From contig NZ_RRUE01000001.1 in NCBI RefSeq assembly GCF_003892345.1, positions 465,008 through 529,007 on the forward strand: 64,000 nt of DNA, read 5' to 3'. The notes below the pieces were generated by a model. That model worked only from the letters and a program-made list of their open reading frames with translations, searched no databases and was not told the DNA's origin. Positions 8,013 through 15,591 of this stretch are shown one piece after another (position 1 is the first letter of the stretch; each line of letters begins with the position of its first letter). The position numbers were made by a program, and so were the translations under genes. This stretch comes from Lautropia dentalis (GTDB lineage Bacteria > Pseudomonadota > Gammaproteobacteria > Burkholderiales > Burkholderiaceae_E).

Positions 8013-9345
8013 TCTCGTGCTGGTCATTTTCGGCAGCTTCCTGGGCCTGCTGCTGCTGGGGGCGCCCATCGTGGTGGCACTGGCCGCGTCGGCGCTGGCC
8101 GGCTACTGGACGCTGGGTATCGATCCGATCTCGATGGTGCAGACCGCCTATACCTCGGTGGGGTCATTCCCCCTGATGGCCCTGCCGGCCTTCGTGCTGG
8201 CGGGGGCGCTGATGGAGGCAGCCGGCATTTCGCGGCGTCTGGTGGATATTGCCGAGGCGCTGGCTGGACCGGTCACCGGCGGGCTGGGCATGGCTACCGT
8301 GCTGGCCTGCGTGTTCTTTGGTTCCATTTCCGGATCGGGGCCGGCCACCACGGCCGCGGTGGGCATGCTGATGGTGCCGGCCATGACGGCGCGCGGTTAC
8401 GACCGTGCCTATGCGGGCGCCGTCACGGCTGCGTCGGGTGGCATCGGCATCATCATTCCACCGTCCATTCCCATGGTGATCTTCGGCATTTCGGCCATGG
8501 GCCTGCAGGTGCCGGTGGAGGCCGTGCAGAAGCATGGCGAGTTTGCCGGCCTGTCCATTCCCAAGCTGTTCATGGCGGGGGCCATACCGGGACTGGTGAT
8601 GGCGCTGGCGCTGATCGTCATGAATGCCGTCATTTCGCGGCAACGCGGTTACCGGGGGCTGACCGATACCTGGCGTCTGCACACACTGCTCACGGCGGTG
8701 CGGCAGGGGGTGTGGTCACTGGTGGCACCGGTGATCATCCTGGGTGGCATTTATTGTGGGCTGTTCACGCCCACGGAGTCTGCCGTGGTGGCCATTGCCT
8801 ACACGGTGCTGGTGGGGGTGCTGCTGCACCGGGAAATGACCTGGGCAAAAGCCCGCGATGCACTGCGTGCCACCACATGGATCACCGGGCGGGTGCTGCT
8901 GATCCTGTTTGCGGCCACCGTGTTCGGCCGGCTGCTGGTGGAAGAGGAGATTCCCGCCCGGCTGGCCGGCATGCTGCTGGGCCTGACCGACAGCCTGAAC
9001 GTGGTGTGGCTGATCCTGATCGGCCTGCTGCTGTTTGTGGGCATGTTCATGGAAACGCTGGCGGCCATCATGATTCTGGTGCCGGTGCTGATGCCCATCA
9101 TGTACATGCTGGGGGCCGATCCCACCCATGTGGGCGTAGTGGTGATCTGCGCGTTGTCCATCGGCTTTCAGACCCCGCCACTGGGCGAGAACCTGTTCGT
9201 GGCCTCGGGCATCAGCGGCATGACGGTGGAGCGCATCGTGGCGAAGGTGCTGCCCTTCACGCTGGTGAGTGTGATGGCACTGCTGCTGATTGCCTATGTG
9301 CCGGAGCTTTCACTGTGGCTGCCGCGGGTGATGGGGTATAAGTGA
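8002..9345 (+). CDS. TRAP transporter large permease, DctM family
   Basis: Large membrane subunit (about 447 aa, 12 or more helices) that carries the solute, driven by a sodium gradient in known TRAP systems. Signatures: FVLAGALMEAAGISRRLVDIAEALAGPVTGGLGMATVLACVFFGSISGSGPATTAAVG near the N-terminus, the GGIGIIIPPSIPMVIFG segment, LFTPTESAVVAIAYTVLVG, and near the end VVICALSIGFQTPPLGENLFVASGISG. I chose ATG 8002 rather than 7996 because GGAGG at 7990-7994 abuts 7996 but is well spaced from 8002. It overlaps dctQ by 11 bp, implying translational coupling in a dctP-dctQ-dctM operon behind the FAD oxidase gene. Confidence 0.9.
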   Translation: MENDLVLVIFGSFLGLLLLGAPIVVALAASALAGYWTLGIDPISMVQTAYTSVGSFPLMALPAFVLAGALMEAAGISRRLVDIAEALAGPVTGGLGMATVLACVFFGSISGSGPATTAAVGMLMVPAMTARGYDRAYAGAVTAASGGIGIIIPPSIPMVIFGISAMGLQVPVEAVQKHGEFAGLSIPKLFMAGAIPGLVMALALIVMNAVISRQRGYRGLTDTWRLHTLLTAVRQGVWSLVAPVIILGGIYCGLFTPTESAVVAIAYTVLVGVLLHREMTWAKARDALRATTWITGRVLLILFAATVFGRLLVEEEIPARLAGMLLGLTDSLNVVWLILIGLLLFVGMFMETLAAIMILVPVLMPIMYMLGADPTHVGVVVICALSIGFQTPPLGENLFVASGISGMTVERIVAKVLPFTLVSVMALLLIAYVPELSLWLPRVMGYK

Positions 9346-9473
9346 ATATTGGGGGACCGCCGCGTGTCGGGATGGCGTTGGGTGTTGGGGAGGAGGGGCT
9401 ATGGACAGTGTCGCGTGTTATATTGTTGTAACGCGGCAACATTGCGCCGGATAGATGTATCTTCAGATTGCAG

Positions 9474-9530
9474 TTGCGTAACGCAAACATAGAATTTTGG
9501 CGGTAGTGCGTGTGACTCTCAATACGCACT
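9474..9530. promoter_or_regulatory. two inverted repeats in the receptor upstream region (candidate operators)
   Basis: TTGCGTAACGCAA (9474-9486) is a perfect odd palindrome with 6-bp arms. AGTGCGT (9505-9511) and ACGCACT (9524-9530) form a 7-bp inverted repeat around a 12-nt loop. Both sit in the comparatively AT-rich part (about 9410-9530) of the 496-bp gap between dctM and the TonB receptor gene, where a promoter is expected. I could not recognise a Fur box. These are candidates only. Confidence 0.3.
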
Positions 9531-9600
9531 GTGCTGCTGCGGCCCGCTGACCCATCGTCTGCCGGCCTCTGCGTGCGGCGCCGGCTGTCGCGTTCTGGCT

Positions 9601-9760
9601 TGTGCGCTCTGCCGGCTGCTGCGCCGTCGCATTGCTGGCTTGTGCGTTCTGCCGGCTGCTGTGCCGTCGCGCTGCTAGCCTGTGCATTCCGCCGGTTGCT
9701 GCGCCATCGCTCTGCTGGCCTGTGCATCCTGCCGGCCGTTGCCCGGCCGCGTTGCCCGTC
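9601..9760. repeat. four tandem copies of a 40-bp repeat
   Basis: Units at 9601-9640, 9641-9680, 9681-9720 and 9721-9760 share the pattern TGTGC, three variable bases, then CTGCCGG, TTGCTG-like and GCCGTCGC-like blocks, with divergence increasing to the right; a degenerate fragment precedes them. Forty is not a multiple of three, so the open frames that run through it on both strands are by-products of the repeat rather than conserved coding sequence. It ends about 80 bp before the start of the TonB receptor gene, within its likely leader. Confidence 0.82.
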
Positions 9761-9841
9761 TGTCACGTCCGGCCGGCTGCGAGCACTGGTGTCTGGCTGC
9801 AGGCAGCCCCTCCTCCTCCCTTCCTGTACAAAGGCTTATCC

Positions 9842-12091
9842 ATGGCATCCCTGCCTGTCCGTTTTATCCGGTCACGTTCCCTTGTCCGTTCCGGCATGCT
9901 GCTCCCGCTGCTGGCTGCCGCTTCGTTTGCCCACGCCCAGGAGGTTGCCGATGCCGGTGAGGCCGGCGACACCGCCCTCGGCGAAGTGATCGTGGTGGGC
10001 AAGGTCAAGACCGACAAGACCGAGAAGAGCAATTCCTACACCACGTCGATGATGAGCACGACGACGGGGCTGGAGCTGTCGTCCCGCGAGACGCCCCAGT
10101 CGGTGAGCGTGGTGATGCAGAAGCAGATGAAGGATCAGGGGATCAGCCGGCTTTCCGACGCCATGCGCCAGACCACCGGCATCAACGTGGTGCAGGATTC
10201 GACCCGCACCCGCTTCCAGTCGCGTGGCTTCTACATCGACCAGATCGAGGAAGACGGCATTGCCTCGCAGGTGCCGGGTTCGGCATCCAACCCGTACCGC
10301 AGCGCCAGTACGCTGACGGACATGGTGGTGTACGACCACATCGAGGTGCTGCGGGGTGCAGCCGGCCTGACGCAGGGTAACGGCGAGCCGGGCGGCACCA
10401 TCAACGCCGTGCGCAAGAAGCCCACGGCCAGACTGCAGGCCAACGCCATGGCATCGGCGGCGCGCTGGGACCGTTACCGTGTGGAAGGCGATGTCTCGGG
10501 GCCGCTGAACGACAGCCGCTCGGTGCGAGGCCGCCTGGTGATGGCCGGAGAGAAGGACCGCTCCTTCAAGGACATCGTCCACGGTGATCTGGGCGTCATC
10601 TACGGTGTGGTGGACGCCGACGTGGGAGACTCTGCCCTGGTGACGGCTGGTGTGGTGTACCAGCGCGAAAACGACATGCCGGACCCGTTCGGTGTGCCGA
10701 TGGGTGAGGGGAGGACGGAACTGAACCTGCCGCGGGCCACCTATCTGGGTGCGGCGTGGAACGACACGAAAACCACCAAGCTCAACCCGTTCGTGGAGTT
10801 CGACTACTACCTGAACGACGACTGGAAGTTCAACGCCAAGCTGAACTATATCGACACCAAATCGGACCAGATGTTCGGCGCGCTGGCCAATCTGGGCAGC
10901 CGTTTCACGGGGGTGGGTGCCAACGGCCTGCTGCCGGTGAACAACCTGCAGCAGTACAACAACGATGGCAAGGATCTGGGCTTCATGGCCCGGGCCACGG
11001 GCAAATACGAACTCCTGGGACGCAAGCATGACCTGTTCGTGACACTGAGCGCTTCCACGCAGAAGGAAGACTCGCGCTGGCGCCGTGTGACCAACAGTAC
11101 CCAGTACAACATTTGGGGCTTCGACCATGGCGTCATTGTCAACCCCGACTGGAACGACTACAGCCAGCTCAACCTCAATGCCACCTACCACAACGAGGTG
11201 AAGCAGCATGGCCTGTCACTGGGATCGCGCTTCAACTTCACGGATGCGTGGCACCTGCTGGCCGGCATGCGCTACGCCGGCGTGAAAACCAGCGGAAATT
11301 CGTACTTCACCTGGTTCAACGGTGCGGCGGACAACGACTACACCGCCAGCCGTGTGGTGAACAAGAAGAAGGTTTCGCCTTATCTGGGGCTGACCTGGGA
11401 CTTCAGCGGCACCTCCAGTGCCTATGTGAGCTGGACAGAAATCTTCAAGCCGCAGAGCAGCGTGGACGCCAGCAACAACGTGCTGAAGCCGGTGGTGGGC
11501 CACAATGCCGAAATCGGAACCAAATCGTCCTTTCTGGATGAACGCCTGAACCTGTCGTTTGCCCTGTTCCAGATTACGCAGACGAACCGTGCCATGACGG
11601 TGGCCGGCCAGCGCTATTCGGTGCCGGAAGGCAAGGTCCGCAGCCGGGGCTTCGAGGTGGAACTGTCGGGTGAAGTGACCCCCGACTGGAACGTGTTTGC
11701 CGGTTATACCTTCAACCGCAGCAAATTCATGCGTACCGAAAGCACCACGTACAGCTATGGCACCAATTTCAGCAAGCACACGCCGAAGCACATGCTGCGT
11801 GCCTACACCAGCTACAAGCTGCCGGGTGAGCTGAACCAGTGGTCGGTGGGTGGCGGCTTCGAGACGCAGAGCGACATCGACAGCCTGGGCAGTGTGCCGC
11901 AGGGTGGCTACACCATCTGGAATGCCAACGTGCATTACGACATCGACCGGAATTTCCGCGTGAGCGTGGTGGGGCGCAACCTGACCGACAAACGCTACTA
12001 CCTGCCGCAGAAAACTCGCTACCCGGGTGGCAACAACTTCTTCGGCGAGCCGCGCAACCTGATGCTGCAGGTGCACTGGAAGCTGAATTGA
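9842..12091 (+). CDS. TonB-dependent siderophore receptor
   Basis: Outer-membrane receptor of about 749 aa for a ferric siderophore, energised by TonB. A signal peptide (about residues 1-33, ending SFAHAQ) is followed by the plug domain with ELSSRETPQSVSVVMQKQMKDQGISRLSDAMRQTTGINVVQD, then SRGFYIDQIEEDGI and IEVLRGAAGLTQGNGEPGGTINAVRKKP, all typical of FhuE/FoxA/FpvA-type receptors. The rest is a beta-barrel ending in VVGRNLTDKRYYLPQKTRYPGGNNFFGEPRNLMLQVHWKLN. There is no N-terminal STN signalling extension, and no FecI/FecR pair nearby. I chose ATG 9842 because it begins a clean signal peptide; the frame stays open upstream only through the 40-bp repeat. Siderophore specificity cannot be told. 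Confidence 0.9.
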   Translation: MASLPVRFIRSRSLVRSGMLLPLLAAASFAHAQEVADAGEAGDTALGEVIVVGKVKTDKTEKSNSYTTSMMSTTTGLELSSRETPQSVSVVMQKQMKDQGISRLSDAMRQTTGINVVQDSTRTRFQSRGFYIDQIEEDGIASQVPGSASNPYRSASTLTDMVVYDHIEVLRGAAGLTQGNGEPGGTINAVRKKPTARLQANAMASAARWDRYRVEGDVSGPLNDSRSVRGRLVMAGEKDRSFKDIVHGDLGVIYGVVDADVGDSALVTAGVVYQRENDMPDPFGVPMGEGRTELNLPRATYLGAAWNDTKTTKLNPFVEFDYYLNDDWKFNAKLNYIDTKSDQMFGALANLGSRFTGVGANGLLPVNNLQQYNNDGKDLGFMARATGKYELLGRKHDLFVTLSASTQKEDSRWRRVTNSTQYNIWGFDHGVIVNPDWNDYSQLNLNATYHNEVKQHGLSLGSRFNFTDAWHLLAGMRYAGVKTSGNSYFTWFNGAADNDYTASRVVNKKKVSPYLGLTWDFSGTSSAYVSWTEIFKPQSSVDASNNVLKPVVGHNAEIGTKSSFLDERLNLSFALFQITQTNRAMTVAGQRYSVPEGKVRSRGFEVELSGEVTPDWNVFAGYTFNRSKFMRTESTTYSYGTNFSKHTPKHMLRAYTSYKLPGELNQWSVGGGFETQSDIDSLGSVPQGGYTIWNANVHYDIDRNFRVSVVGRNLTDKRYYLPQKTRYPGGNNFFGEPRNLMLQVHWKLN

Positions 12092-12310
12092 ACCGCGCTG
12101 AACTGGAGGGGCGGGCACTGCCATGATGTCCGGTGCCGCCCATCCCTGATCGACATCAGACGCAGCGCGATCAGGCGTTCAAGGTGTACCGCTGTCTGGG
12201 TGTGATGCCGCCCAGTGTCATGTATGGGTGTGGCGGCAGGCACATTTTCACCGGACCGTGGCTCCGTGCGTATCATTGGGGTGACCCGTGACACGAACGG
12301 AGCCTTTTTC

Positions 12311-12652
12311 ATGGCCTATGATGAAATCCTTGCCCAGCGCATCCGCGAGCGGCTGGAGAGCATTCCCAGCTACCGCGAGGTGAAGATGTTCGGCGGCCTG
12401 TCCTTCATGCTGGATGGGCACATCGTGGCCTTTGCCAGCCGCAGCGGCGACATGATGGTGCGCTGCCCGCCCGAAGACGAGGAGCGCCTGCTGGCCGAGG
12501 CCGGAGACACGGCACAGCCGGCCCGCATCGGAAACCGGAAGCAACAGCAGAAGACCACCGGCTGGATCACGGTACGGGCCAATGCGCTGACCGAGCCCGT
12601 ATTCGACCGGTGGCTGGACATTGCGCTGGACTACAACCAGCGCGCTGGATGA
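12311..12652 (+). CDS. TfoX N-terminal-domain protein
   Basis: A small cytoplasmic protein of 113 aa consisting only of the TfoX/Sxy N-terminal domain: MAYDEILAQRIRERL, KMFGGLSFMLDGHIVAFAS, MMVRCPPEDEERLL, and a C-terminal Trp-containing segment GWITVRANALTEPVFDRWLDIAL. Full-length TfoX regulates competence, but single-domain homologues like this are widespread and of unknown function. GGAG lies about 11 bp before ATG 12311. Its stop abuts the stop of the convergent uspA gene: TGATCA is shared by the two stops. Confidence 0.8.
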   Translation: MAYDEILAQRIRERLESIPSYREVKMFGGLSFMLDGHIVAFASRSGDMMVRCPPEDEERLLAEAGDTAQPARIGNRKQQQKTTGWITVRANALTEPVFDRWLDIALDYNQRAG

Positions 12653-13111
12653 TCAGCCCTTGCTGCCGTCCGTGCGAACCAGCATGACCGGAACCGGCGC
12701 GATGCGGGCCACCTGCTCGGCATCGCTGCCCAGAAGCAGCCGGTCGATGCCACGGCGGCCGTGCGTGCCCAGGATGATCAGGTCGCAATGCTCGTCCTTA
12801 GCCTGCTGGACGATGAGCTCCGAGACACGGTGGTTGCCGCTCTCCACCACGTGCGCAGCTACCGACAGACCGCCGTCACGCAAGGGCTTGGCCGCCTTTT
12901 CCAGCAGGGCACGGGCCGTGGCCAGGAAGTGCGGCCGCACCTGCTCGACATAGACCTTCGGGCGCTCGTAGCCGTTGCTGTAGTGCATCTCCTCGACGAT
13001 GGAGAGCAGGATGATGGAGGCGCCGCTGAGTCTGGCCAGCGCTTCGGCGTGTCTCAGCGCCAGCTGAGCGGTGGCGCTGCCATCCAGGGGGACCAGAAGT
13101 TTCTTGTACAT
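12653..13111 (-). CDS. universal stress protein, UspA family
   Basis: Single-domain UspA protein of 152 aa. It begins MYKKLLVPLDGSATAQLALRHAEALARL and carries the ATP-binding signature GTHGRRGIDRLLLGSDAEQVARIAPVPVMLVR at the C-terminus, so it is of the nucleotide-binding subclass. The minus-strand ATG at 13111 has AGGAG seven bases upstream. It is convergent with the TfoX-N gene, and its promoter side faces the BREX operon, making it the left neighbour of the defence island. Confidence 0.9.
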   Translation of the reverse strand: MYKKLLVPLDGSATAQLALRHAEALARLSGASIILLSIVEEMHYSNGYERPKVYVEQVRPHFLATARALLEKAAKPLRDGGLSVAAHVVESGNHRVSELIVQQAKDEHCDLIILGTHGRRGIDRLLLGSDAEQVARIAPVPVMLVRTDGSKG

Positions 13112-13225
13112 GGTTTGCTCCTGCCTTGTTGCCCTTGGGGGTCGTCTTGGTTCTATTGTAAGAGGGGGAGGGGTAAAGGTTGTGGTTATCAATATGCGAC
13201 GTATATACGAACCACAATGGTCTTG

Positions 13226-13269
13226 TAGACGGACTCTGAGGCAGGCCATATACTTTGCAAGATAGTCCG
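13226..13269 (+). promoter_or_regulatory. candidate BREX operon promoter with flanking operator half-sites
   Basis: TAGACG (13226-13231, 4/6 match to TTGACA) and TATACT (13249-13254, 5/6 match to TATAAT) are 17 bp apart, an ideal sigma-70 spacing, and lie 50 bp before brxR. A 6-bp inverted repeat flanks the core: CGGACT at 13230-13235 overlaps the -35 box and AGTCCG at 13264-13269 sits at the expected transcription start. This is a plausible autoregulatory site for BrxR, but it is inference from layout only. Confidence 0.45.
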
Positions 13270-13303
13270 AATAGGCTTCGCTGACCCGGATCAGTTAACC
13301 AGG

Positions 13304-14242
13304 ATGTTGAACGAACAGCTTGCAGGTCTAACCCAGCCACAACGTGATCGGCTTGCGTTCGTGGAGTTGCGCGTGCGCTTCTTGGGGGAGATACGCCGTC
13401 AGGACTTGGTTGCGCGGTTTGGCATCCAATCCGCTGCCGCCTCCAGGGATCTATCGCTGTACAAGGAGTTGGCGCAGGGCAACATCGACTACGACTCCAG
13501 GGCCAAGTCGTACGTCCTGGGGGCGAGCTTCACTCCCATCTTCGACTTCCCCCAAGAGCGGGTGCTGTCGTGGCTGACACAGGGTTTTGGTGATGGTGAG
13601 CCGATGCTGCTCAAGGCCTGGGTGCTTAGCGAAAGCCCTTCCAGACTTACGCATCCAGATCTGGATGTATTGGCAAGTGTGACCCGGGCTATTCACCAGG
13701 CGTGTCCGCTTGGTATTGAGTATCACTCCATCTCCAATGGGCGCACCGAGCGGGAGATTGTCCCGTTCGCGTTGATCGACAACGGTTTACGCTGGCATGT
13801 CCGTGCCTTCGATCGGAAGTCCAGCGAGTTCCGGGATTTCGTCATGACCCGGATCAAGCGTCCTGTTGTGCTTAAGGGACACCCAGTGGCGCCCCACGAG
13901 GTGAGCGATCAAGATATCCAATGGACCCGCATTGTCGAACTGGAGCTGGTGCCGCATCCGGATCAACCTCGGCCGGAGATCACCGAGATGGATTACGGCA
14001 TGCAGGGCGGCGTGCTGCGAATAAAGCTGAGGGCGGCCACTGCAGGTTATATCTTGCGCCAGTGGGGCGTGGACTGTTCTCCGGACCACAGCCTGCGCAG
14101 CCTTGAACACCGACTTTGGTTGAAAGACCACTTGGCAATTTACGGTGTTCATAGCGCTGTTTTGGCGCCGGGGTACCGATCTTCTGATCAACAACGGCTT
14201 GAAGTCGATGCAGAATTAACTCCAAGACTGACTCTAACGTGA
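13304..14242 (+). CDS. brxR: BREX transcriptional regulator BrxR (WYL domain)
   Basis: A 312-aa DNA-binding regulator of the BrxR/CapW group. The N-terminal third is a winged helix (RLAFVELRVRFLGEIRRQDLVARFGIQSAAASRDLSLYKEL), the middle is a WYL-type ligand-binding domain (IEYHSISNGRTEREIVPFALIDNGLRWHVRAFDRKSSEFRDFVMTRI), and the C-terminal part is a dimerisation extension. In studied BREX islands such proteins repress the operon and are thought to respond to a nucleotide-type signal during infection. It is the first gene of the operon; its TGA overlaps the GTG start of brxA by 4 bp (GTGA). Ribosome-site support for ATG 13304 is weak. Confidence 0.85.
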   Translation: MLNEQLAGLTQPQRDRLAFVELRVRFLGEIRRQDLVARFGIQSAAASRDLSLYKELAQGNIDYDSRAKSYVLGASFTPIFDFPQERVLSWLTQGFGDGEPMLLKAWVLSESPSRLTHPDLDVLASVTRAIHQACPLGIEYHSISNGRTEREIVPFALIDNGLRWHVRAFDRKSSEFRDFVMTRIKRPVVLKGHPVAPHEVSDQDIQWTRIVELELVPHPDQPRPEITEMDYGMQGGVLRIKLRAATAGYILRQWGVDCSPDHSLRSLEHRLWLKDHLAIYGVHSAVLAPGYRSSDQQRLEVDAELTPRLTLT

Positions 14243-15039
14243 ACGTAGAAGATAAACACAAGATTAAGTTGGAGCGACTCGGGTTTAGTTATGAGCGCGG
14301 CGGCGTCCATACCGCCCGAACGATGATGCTCGCCGAGCTGCGCGCCCTGATGTCCTTTGTGGACGCGGCAGACGCGGCCAAGCCCGACTACCTGGAAGCC
14401 ATTCAGACTGCCAATTGCCTGGGCAAGCGCTCGGGCAAGACGCGGACGCTGACCTTCCGGCACCTGGCCGACCTCTATGCGCTCGATCCCAACTTATTGG
14501 TGTTTCGTGCCCTGCGGTTCTTCTGGCAACGCGATGTGGATGGACAGCCGCTATTGGCAGCGCTGTGCGCCTACTCGCGTGACCCCCTGCTTCGGGCCAC
14601 GGCTCCCTTTGTCTTGGGCTTCCAGGAAGGGGCCACCGTCACCCGCGAGGCGATGGAGGAGTTCATTGATGCGCAAGAGCCGGGGCGCTTCAGCAAGGCC
14701 ACGCTCAAGTCCACTGCACAGAACATCAATTCGTCCTGGACCCAGTCAGGTCATCTTGCTGGCCGAGTCCGCAAGGTGCGGGCCCGTGCTGTGGCGACGA
14801 CAGGTGCGGTGTCATTGGCGCTGCTTCTGGGCTACGTCAGCGGTCTGCGCGGCGAGTCGCTACTCAAGAGCGACTTCACCCGGATGCTCGACTGCTCGTT
14901 CGAAAAGACGATCGAGTTGGCCGAGGACGCCTCTCGCCGGGGCTGGATCTCGCTCAAGCGCGTCGGCCAGGTGGTCGAGGTGCTTTTCCCGAACCTGATC
15001 ACTTCGCAGGAAATGGAGTGGCTCCGTGAGCAGAATTAA
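14239..15039 (+). CDS. brxA: BREX protein BrxA
   Basis: A 266-aa protein matching the BrxA (DUF1819) position and pattern: KLERLGFSYERGGVHTARTMMLAELRALMSFV at the start, followed by an all-helical body with FRHLADLYALDPNLLVFRALRFFWQRD. It is somewhat longer than the roughly 200 aa often seen. BrxA proteins are small DNA-binding components needed for defence in some type I systems. The start is GTG at 14239, overlapping the brxR stop, which implies translational coupling. The end overlaps brxB by 14 bp. Confidence 0.82.
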   Translation: MNVEDKHKIKLERLGFSYERGGVHTARTMMLAELRALMSFVDAADAAKPDYLEAIQTANCLGKRSGKTRTLTFRHLADLYALDPNLLVFRALRFFWQRDVDGQPLLAALCAYSRDPLLRATAPFVLGFQEGATVTREAMEEFIDAQEPGRFSKATLKSTAQNINSSWTQSGHLAGRVRKVRARAVATTGAVSLALLLGYVSGLRGESLLKSDFTRMLDCSFEKTIELAEDASRRGWISLKRVGQVVEVLFPNLITSQEMEWLREQN

Positions 15040-15577
15040 GCGTTTGACCCAGTCCTACAGCAAGTACGTGGCTGTCCCATGGCGCGATGACGCCGCTGCC
15101 GCCCAGCGCGTCATTTTCTGCGTTTACCACGAGACGGAAGAGCTGCGCCTGCGGGCCAAAGTCGACGAGTTCGAGATCGCAACCCGCGCGGCGGGCCATG
15201 ACTGGGCGTTGTTCGACTTGACCAATTCGTTCCCGAACTGGCTGGCCTCCCAACGGTACGCCAAGAGCTACTTCCAAAAGCCCAATCTGCTGTCCACGCT
15301 GCTGCCCAAGTACCTGAGCTACATCGAAGCCGAGTTCGAGACCTTCCTGCAAGACAAGAACGTCGGCGAAGAGTTTGTCGTGGCGCTCCAAGGCGTGGGC
15401 TCTCTGTTCGGCTTCCTGAAGGTCAAGGAGGTCGTGGACAAGCTCGCTCCCAAAGTGAAGGGCCGTCTGCTTGTGTTCTTCCCTGGCAGCTACGAAGACA
15501 ACAACTACCGCTTGCTGGATGGGTACGACGGGTGGAACTACCTCGCTGTACCGATCACCGCAGACAAAGAATTCTGA
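15026..15577 (+). CDS. brxB: BREX protein BrxB
   Basis: A 183-aa protein of the BrxB (DUF1788) family, recognised from RVIFCVYHETEELRLRAKVDEFE, the central FDLTNSFPNWLA block, and the C-terminal GRLLVFFPGSYEDNNYRLLDGYDGWNYLAVPI, which is highly characteristic. Its biochemical role is unknown; it is essential in model type I BREX and may associate with PglX and PglZ. GTG start at 15026 inside the end of brxA; brxC follows after a 14-bp gap. Confidence 0.9.
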   Translation: MSRIKRLTQSYSKYVAVPWRDDAAAAQRVIFCVYHETEELRLRAKVDEFEIATRAAGHDWALFDLTNSFPNWLASQRYAKSYFQKPNLLSTLLPKYLSYIEAEFETFLQDKNVGEEFVVALQGVGSLFGFLKVKEVVDKLAPKVKGRLLVFFPGSYEDNNYRLLDGYDGWNYLAVPITADKEF

Positions 15578-15591
15578 CTTAGGGGATGCAC

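Noticed and set aside
9346-9841. Fur box upstream of the siderophore receptor
   Set aside because: No segment resembles the GATAATGATAATCATTATC consensus closely enough to report.
9602-9841. N-terminal extension of the TonB receptor through the repeat array
   Set aside because: The in-frame extension is entirely repeat-derived and would bury the clear signal peptide that begins at 9842.
13112-13303. Search for a duplicated tmRNA 3' end (att site) at the left edge of the BREX island
   Set aside because: No copy of the GAGCCGGCGGGAATCGAACC-type sequence was found by eye, so no attachment site is claimed.
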